Positions 55,115 to 60,000 of a stretch of DNA of 60,000 bases are shown piece by piece. This DNA comes from Cristatella mucedo. Lineage: Eukaryota; Bryozoa; Phylactolaemata; Cristatellidae. The position numbers were made by a program, and so were the translations under genes. The stretch's first letter is position 1. The number at the start of each line of letters is the position of its first letter. The notes under the pieces were generated by a model. That model did no database searches and was not told where the DNA came from. It saw nothing but the letters and a program-made list of their open reading frames with translations. The stretch spans positions 5,910,501 through 5,970,500 of the forward strand of contig WPIO01000018.1 in assembly GCA_009760855.2 (NCBI GenBank), read 5' to 3'.

Positions 55115-55453
55115 ATTTATCTCCGGCTGTAACTCCACAAAGTCGTAAAGACCATGTGGGTGTTACGCAGGAGAGTTTTGTATAGCGCACTCACAGCCTA
55201 AGCGGCTTTCGGTACGCATTCGGTAGCCAACAGACTTCGTCTCGCCCAACAAAGAAAAAGTGGGAAGCATAGCAGAGTCAGGAGAACAGTTGAAGTAGTG
55301 AGTAGCATGGAATTAGCAGCTCAGGACCGCTGAAAAGGATGAGCCATAGTCGGCAGCAGGAGAGTAGGTGTCGTTGGGTAAGAATTGTGGAAGCGAGTTC
55401 CACAGTCTAGGACCTGCAGAGCTAAAGCTTCTGTCGCCAACGGTCTTTAAGTA
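55115..55453 (-). mobile_element. LINE B, 5'-truncated insertion
   Basis: It covers only the LINE B C-terminal region, from AGACCGTTGGCGACAGAAGC (5', at 55453) to the GGAGATAAATTGCATTA terminus. Its 5' end is joined directly to the exonuclease-like ORF of the viral relic. Confidence 0.8.
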
Positions 55454-55747
55454 AACCTAGTAAACATTGAGCATGATATTGCTTTGGTATAAAATCTTTA
55501 ATAATACTCCTACTCCATAAACATTTTGTTTCTACTAAAGTATTTCCATCTGTTATTCCATCTGGTAAATATCTACAAACACCACAACTATTAAAACAAT
55601 CATTAGCTCTTTCAAGCTTTGCATCAAGTTTCATTTCTAAAAACTTAGCAACAACATGTTCAAATACTTTCCCAAATAGCATTGGTGGAAATTTCAACCT
55701 AGAATTATTAGCAATATATTTTTTTCTTAAGTTTCTCTAGTAGCCAT
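55454..55747 (-). pseudogene. YqaJ/lambda-exonuclease-like nuclease, truncated
   Basis: The minus-strand frame from about 55733 to 55454 shows, in order, MLFGKVFEHVVAKFLE (the conserved G-x-x-x-E helix), YLPDGITDG (catalytic Asp) and VETKCLW (the E-x-K of PD-(D/E)XK nucleases). FIPKQYHAQCLLG follows, the usual Y-x-x-Q helix. Such enzymes process DNA ends in viral recombination. An ATG at 55745-55747 precedes it in another frame, so there is a frame break near 55735. The 3' part is lost to LINE B at 55453, and the next codons come from the LINE. Confidence rests on motif order only. Confidence 0.5.
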
Positions 55748-57298
55748 TATCTCAATATCAACTTCAGTTTGATCTCCAAATATCATATCATGACCAAGCA
55801 CAGAAGAAACTTCTGATCCATCAGTGTTCTCAAGGTCACACACACATATGTGTGTCCTCCTGTGATCCTTGCACAAAATCAATTTTTTTCATTTATATTC
55901 TGGTTAAAATTGTGCTAATTATTAATATTGTCATGCACCCATGTACCTTTAATGCGATTAAACTGCGAACCATTGCCATTAGAAGTTAGCTCAGCTGTTT
56001 TCTCACATATAGTTAAGTAATGCACAATAGCTGTTGTGGCTGGAATGGCAGCAACAGCAGGAGGATTATTATTTTTAGCCAGATTATTATTAGCCAGCTG
56101 GCACAGCAGGAGCCACCTGAGGAATCATCTCATTGAACACAATGTTAACATAAAGTTTTGCAGTATTTCTTAAAGGAATTTTCATTATATTGAAGTTCGA
56201 TTGCATGAATTGGATATAAACCTAATCATTCTGGATAAGTGGCACCTACCGGTTCAGTCATTTCATTAAGACCAAGGAATTGTTTCCTGAATTTAGTAAC
56301 GTCTTCATACTCAGTCGAGCCTTTTCCATGTTTCAGGTAACTACTTCTAGCTAAAGAATGATATTGAGTAGAACCATTAGCAAGAACAACAACATTATTT
56401 ATATTGCAGTGGCTGTAGTACAAGGATTGCCTGTGTAATCATTGTAATTGTTATAATTTTGTGCGGCTAGGATTAAGCACCGAACTTTACCAAGCGTGTT
56501 CTGAACTGACAAAGTCCTATTATATTTCGTACCAAGATTAGTGTTATTTAGGGCCATGTTTTCATGACGTCTAACTGTATAGTTCAATTTAATTTTTTTC
56601 TCCTCTTCTACTAGATATTTCTGCAATTGATGATAATACTTTGTTTTGGTGTAATACATGGAACCATGAGTCTCATCTTAGACATGCTAATTTTGAAATA
56701 ATTCCAAACACCTTAATCATTTGCTAGAGCGTTTTTCCCACAGTAATTTCTAGTAGCAATTGCATTATTAGTATCGCCAGGTGCCGCAGAAGTTCCTGTC
56801 CTAATAGCATCTTAGTCAAATCCTCCTCTCGTGTCATTTCAAGTGTGAAATGTATATTCTAAAAAAGTGTGTTCATATCTGCACAAAAACCAGACAATCT
56901 TGACAATGGTAAAGAGATACAAAAATCTTTATCATTATCAACTAGATTGTTAATGAGTCCTCTTCTGTACAAAAACCCGATATTCTAACTACTTGCTCCA
57001 GAAGCAAGAGAACTTGTGCAATTTGTTTGGCCATTTGTCATATCATCTAAAGAATTAGCTTCATCTTTCTTCCATCCTGTTTCAGGTCCTTCTGTTCGAT
57101 TGTAGTCATTAGGATAAGTTAATAAACCCAATTACTTTGAAACCGTTCCTGGTCTTTGTGAAAATGAAAGACTTTCAATTTCTTCTGCGCCAAGTCCAGC
57201 TTTCATTGAACTAAACATCCATGCGGTTGCATTGTTAACAAGACCTACTGCTAAGTTTCTAACTGGTGGGTTATAAGCGCGACCAGCGGTAGTTGACC

Positions 57299-57310
57299 TT
57301 CAAGTAGAAG
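57299..57310. repeat. Left target-site duplication of the SINE
   Basis: TTCAAGTAGAAG, repeated exactly at 57453-57464; it belongs to the viral capsid region. Confidence 0.92.
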
Positions 57311-57452
57311 CCGAGCTGGTTTGGTCTAGAGGTCAAGGTGCTCGCCCCGACCAAGGTCTGACTGAGGTCGTGGGCTCGAGCCCCGAGGCATATGTGGAGC
57401 GCCTGAATAGAGATTAAGTTCTCTTGGGGCGCTATATAAATGAATTATATAT
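57311..57452 (+). mobile_element. tRNA-derived SINE carrying the LINE A 3' stem-loop
   Basis: The head has an A-box-like TGGTCTAGAGGTCAAGGTG and a B-box-like GGTCGTGGGCTCGAGCC. The tail is a GCGCC...GGGGCGC stem-loop with inner AGAGATTAAGTTCTCT, about 29 of 34 positions identical to the LINE A hairpin, followed by an ATT-like end. The flanks, TTCAAGTAGAAG at 57299-57310 and 57453-57464, are a perfect 12-bp target duplication. The SINE evidently used the LINE A (or a close relative's) reverse transcriptase. It is distinct from SINE family S. Confidence 0.9.
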
Positions 57453-57464
57453 TTCAAGTAGAAG
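57453..57464. repeat. Right target-site duplication of the SINE
   Basis: Exact copy of 57299-57310. Confidence 0.92.
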
Positions 57465-57517
57465 GTAAGAATCAGACGAAACATAGCATAAATCTTGTTC
57501 ACCTGGTACAGTAAAAG

Positions 57518-58140
57518 TTATAGGTTTATTTGAAACACTTTCCATCTCATTTCGATTAGCTTGGTAAAACTATTTATACTGATTTGATCTTTATACTCTT
57601 TATACTTTATTTGTAATAAATTGGCTTTATCTGAGTCTTGTATTCTTTCTTCTGATTTCTTTGGAGTACTTGCAGTTGGATTTATTTTTAATTTCTCAGC
57701 AACAGTTTCCTGAACAGTTCCAATAGCTTCTTGGACTTGTGGGTTAGGGGCGTTTTGTTTATCTTGACTCATGATTGTAATTGCCTTTTCAAACTTTTCT
57801 GAGTCGACTGCTTTTACTGCTTTTTCTAGAGTACTAGAAATATCTGGTGCAGACTAATATTCCAAAACCTTCTTCATAGAATCTCTGTTCTGGTCTAATT
57901 CCTTACATGTTTTCATTTTCAGAGCAAGTCTTGGTGCTGATTAAGATGTGCTTCAGTATTATCCCTTGCTATAATATGTGCTTCAAGTCTCTGCAGTTTT
58001 TGGTCATTCTGTAATATTTTGCGTCTCTTAAATCATGTAAATTTTGAATTCTATTCTCATAGCCAAGTGCTTTTTGAACACTTCCTGTATAACCTTTCTT
58101 GCTTAAATAAATTTTTTCTATTGATCATTTTCTTGTATCT
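57518..58140 (-). pseudogene. Small hydrophilic protein(s) of the viral relic, unknown
   Basis: 57518-57772 gives MSQDKQNAPNPQVQEAIGTV and a Lys/Glu-rich, coiled-coil-like remainder. The frame is open upstream of that Met too. Further upstream (57780-58130) short open segments with NDQKLQRLEAHIIARDN and KALGYENRIQNLHDLRDA appear in different frames. Position between ATPase and capsid suggests minor structural or scaffold proteins. I recognise no family. Confidence 0.35.
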
Positions 58141-58141
58141 A

Positions 58142-58795
58142 TTAAATATTAAAAATAGTAATTATTTGCTTTCCAGTAGAATCAATAGACCAAAATCTTC
58201 CTTCAGATTCAGTTTTAGTTAAGTCTATTACACAATATCCAAAACGACTTCGTGTGCAAGAGTTAACCCAATCTCTAAATTGTTTCTTATCAATATCTCT
58301 AGTGTATGCCTCACGAATATATTCTGTCTGTTTTATTTTGTATGAAAATTATTACCATATTTATATTATTCCTGATTTCTTGTCTATGAATGTTTTAAAT
58401 CCTTGAGTAAGATAAAATATATTTAATCATTTATGTCTACCACGTGTAAAGTAATCTGATATTTTTTTCGTCTTCTGTCATTAAGTCGTTAAGTACAACA
58501 ACATTCTTACAATTTTTGTATGAGTCTACATCTGGCATTTCATCTACACCATTAATCCAAGCATAAGCACTCTACGCTGTGCTATCAGTCATTGATCTTA
58601 GACCACGGTATAACCTTTGGTCTAAGCTTGAAGCAATAATTGTACAAGTATCATAGTTAACCATTCCGTAAAAGATCCAGTTCATTACTGGCTGACACTT
58701 TCCTGATCCGCTAGGCCCAATCACCAGTGCTCTAATAGGTACCTTAGGTAAAGGTTCTTTATGTCTTGTGTCAATGTCTTGTCCAAAATATTAAA
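58142..58795 (-). pseudogene. Viral genome-packaging ATPase (FtsK/HerA type), broken
   Basis: The enzyme would pump viral DNA into the capsid. On the minus strand a Walker A motif, GPSGSGK, lies at 58698-58718, preceded by the hydrophobic strand IRALVI. A Walker B-like VVVLNDLM lies at 58479-58502 (Asn-Asp where Asp-Asp is common). After an A7 run (58462-58468) the frame shifts; FTRGRHK follows, a conserved post-Walker-B block in Polinton-type ATPases. The C-terminal part ends at TAA 58142-58144. An in-frame stop at 58572-58574 and the shift make it inactive. Residue 8 of the P-loop is Cys instead of Thr/Ser. Confidence 0.65.
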
Positions 58796-58852
58796 AGCAT
58801 GGACTTTCAATGTCATTTCCTATACTAAAAAAGTTATTTATATTTATAGAGA
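58796..58852. promoter_or_regulatory. Divergent intergenic region of the viral relic
   Basis: The short gap between the start of the ATPase frame (minus) and the zinc-ribbon ATG (plus, 58853). TTATTTATATTTATAGAG just before the ATG is TATA-like. Promoter function is inferred from the divergent layout. Confidence 0.3.
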
Positions 58853-59088
58853 TGGAATCTAATATTTATTGCCTAAAGTGTAAAAGGCTGAAAGACACTC
58901 TGCACACTGAATATACAGAAATACGAAGTACAAAAGTTCTCATAGGATTGGTAAAAGCAATCTGTGCTATCTGTAAACACAAAAATTCAAAGTTTGTTAA
59001 ACTTAGAAGTGCAAGTTTCGGAGTTCTAACAATGATCGTAATTAGGTTGTGGTGTTTTAACACATGGTCGCAAAATAGGGTCTGGTAG
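58853..59088 (+). pseudogene. Zinc-ribbon protein of the viral relic
   Basis: From ATG 58853 the product begins MESNIYCLKCKRL and later has ICAICKHKNSKFVK. The two CxxC pairs, about 30 residues apart, make one zinc ribbon, similar to small zinc-ribbon proteins of large DNA viruses and Polinton-like elements (family assignment from memory, uncertain). After KFVK the frame loses plausibility, while another frame from about 59050 to 59130 becomes basic and protein-like, so a shift lies near 59000. Confidence 0.5.
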
Positions 59089-59139
59089 CAAAGAAAAAAC
59101 ACTTGCTGAGCTAAGAAAGACTATAAAAGTTTAAATAAT

Positions 59140-59490
59140 AAAATTTTTGTCATTGACAGTCACAGAAATACTAAAATATGTAAAAGACTTAAAGATAAAA
59201 AACCTTCGTTGAGTGATTGCTAGAGATGAACTAACAAAGCCAAATGAAAACGAATCTTTTATTCGTAATACAGGTGAGTCTGACTTAGCAATCTATCATT
59301 GGGTAGCACTTAAAAAATTAGGGGATAGTTACTTCTACTTTGATTCATTTTGTGCTCCATCCATTAACAGAAGTAATTGATTATCTAGGAGCTGTTCCAA
59401 GTTTTCAAACTTTTTAACTACGAGAATACAACTAAACATTGTGGAATGAGATGCCTAATTTTCTTTAATGGACTTAATATATTTTAGAAT
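59140..59490 (+). pseudogene. Adenovirus-type cysteine protease (C5/Ulp1 fold), broken
   Basis: In adenoviruses and Polintons this enzyme cleaves capsid precursors. The plus-strand frame shows a TEILKYVKDLKIKN helix, IARDEL, the catalytic His in IYHWVALKK (His codon 59297-59299) and the acidic residue in YFYFDSF (Asp codon 59342-59344). In a different frame comes HCGMRCLIFF, with the catalytic Cys codon at 59440-59442. All three catalytic positions are thus still present, in the correct order and spacing. An in-frame stop at 59210-59212 and a frameshift between 59360 and 59435 make it inactive. This is the clearest diagnostic gene of the element. Confidence 0.75.
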
Positions 59491-59556
59491 GACAATAGAG
59501 TTAATCCTGTAATTAATTTTTGAATTAAGCAAACAAAATTGTAATATATAGAAATA

Positions 59557-60000
59557 GAATAATAATAATAATAATGTACTTGATAAGCGCCCCAGAGAAC
59601 TTAATCTCTTTCTAGGCGCTTTACATTTGCTGCAAAGGGAAATGCAATTAAATGGTAAGTAAAATCATGCTTGAAAAACAAACAAAATGAATAACATGGT
59701 TAGGGGTGACATGCACATGGTCAGCATGCAAATATGGTTAGTGGCAGCATGCACAGTGTCAGCACGCATAAGCACATGAACGACGAATCACAGGGACCCA
59801 CTAAATGCTGTCCTAAATAGGTGTGTTTTTAAGTTCCTTTTAAATGTGGTCAGGTCAGGGGATGTTCTGACGCAGGTCGGGAGGGAGTTCCAGGCTTTGG
59901 GAGCATACGAACTAAATGCACGGTCTCCAAAGGATTTGAGGTTTGTACGAGGTATTTCTAGACTGACGAATTCCTAAAAACGGGTGGTACGATGCTTGGA
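59557..60000 (-). mobile_element. LINE A, young copy running off the right edge
   Basis: AAT repeat (59559-59574), stem-loop, UTR and the last codons of the RT ORF on the minus strand. It forms the right limit of the visible viral relic, into which it probably inserted. Confidence 0.9.

Larger units (their letters stand above)
55850..57490 (-). pseudogene. Probable capsid-protein region of the viral relic
   Basis: A series of overlapping minus-strand open segments in alternating frames (56399-56659, 56226-56423 and others) spans about 1.6 kb. It is Asn/Thr/Tyr-rich, as structural proteins of such viruses often are. It lies between the ATPase and the nuclease and has the length expected of a major capsid protein. 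I see no motif that proves a jelly-roll fold. At least five stops or shifts break it, and a SINE splits it at 57299-57464. Confidence 0.4.
55454..59555. mobile_element. Decayed Polinton/adintovirus-like endogenous viral element
   Basis: An AT-rich block, clearly different in composition from the flanking LINEs, with closely packed remnants of viral genes. Minus strand, right to left: packaging ATPase, a small hydrophilic protein, a probable capsid region and a YqaJ-like exonuclease. Plus strand: a zinc-ribbon protein and an adenovirus-type protease, diverging from the ATPase. The ATPase and adenoviral-type protease are both hallmarks of Polinton/Maverick elements and adintoviruses. The family B-type DNA polymerase, the integrase and the terminal repeats are not in the window. 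All frames are broken. A LINE B joins the left end, a LINE A the right end, and a SINE lies inside. Confidence 0.65.

Noticed and set aside
57311-57400. SINE head as a functional tRNA gene
   Set aside because: The GGCTCGAGCC box departs from the B-box consensus, the acceptor stem is missing, and the perfect 12-bp duplication plus LINE-type tail mark it as a retroposon.
59140-59490. Host SUMO/Ulp1-type protease exon instead of a viral protease
   Set aside because: The HWV, YFYFDSF and HCGMRC spacing is short, as in adenovirus-type enzymes. It lies beside a packaging ATPase and a zinc-ribbon ORF in the same AT-rich block.

Overview
This is eukaryotic, almost certainly invertebrate metazoan, nuclear DNA. 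It contains no operons, no ribosome-binding-site-led genes and no rRNA. Nearly everything recognisable is a transposable element or its remains. The species cannot be named from the window. The evidence for an animal genome is the dominant non-LTR retrotransposon (CR1/L2/jockey-type, with an apurinic endonuclease and a reverse transcriptase), the tRNA-derived SINEs, a Ty3/gypsy relic, a MULE-type transposase relic and a Polinton/adintovirus-like viral relic.

Layout. LINE family A accounts for about 30 pieces on both strands. One is full length (484-4093, minus, with an 8-bp target duplication and two single-base frame breaks). Several are 5'-truncated but young (15759-16968, 26799-27658, 31822-32546, 35213-36768, 43040-43896, 45978-46731, 53478-54338, and 59557 to the right edge). 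Others are only the last 65-170 bp. All end in a nested stem-loop followed by an ATT-type repeat. A second, older LINE family B lies at 4280-5085, 22613-22915, 40910-44745, 45474-45930, 46740-48530, 49366-50430, 52330-53045 and 55115-55453. SINE family S (tRNA-like head, TTTA-rich tail) has six clear or fairly clear copies and three doubtful ones. A different SINE at 57311-57452 carries the 3' stem-loop of LINE A. An LTR-like block of 723 bp sits inside an old LINE A copy (11233-11955), and a Ty3/gypsy integrase relic lies at 15112-15500.

Host genes. No complete host gene is visible. Two plus-strand stretches look like exons of one membrane glycoprotein gene. The first is 12183-12623 (seven N-glycosylation sequons, acceptor and donor both phase 1). 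The second is 37193-37392 (one transmembrane helix, a PPAY tail, stop, then AATAAA at about 37595), whose acceptor is also phase 1. A short candidate exon of the same phase lies at 27798-27884. The intron would then be filled with LINEs.

The most unusual region is 55454-59555. It is AT-rich and looks like a decayed Polinton/adintovirus-like element: an exonuclease-like ORF, a probable capsid region and a packaging ATPase on the minus strand, diverging from a zinc-ribbon protein and an adenovirus-type cysteine protease on the plus strand. All are broken by stops or frameshifts. A SINE with a perfect 12-bp target duplication has inserted into the capsid region, and LINEs cut off both ends.
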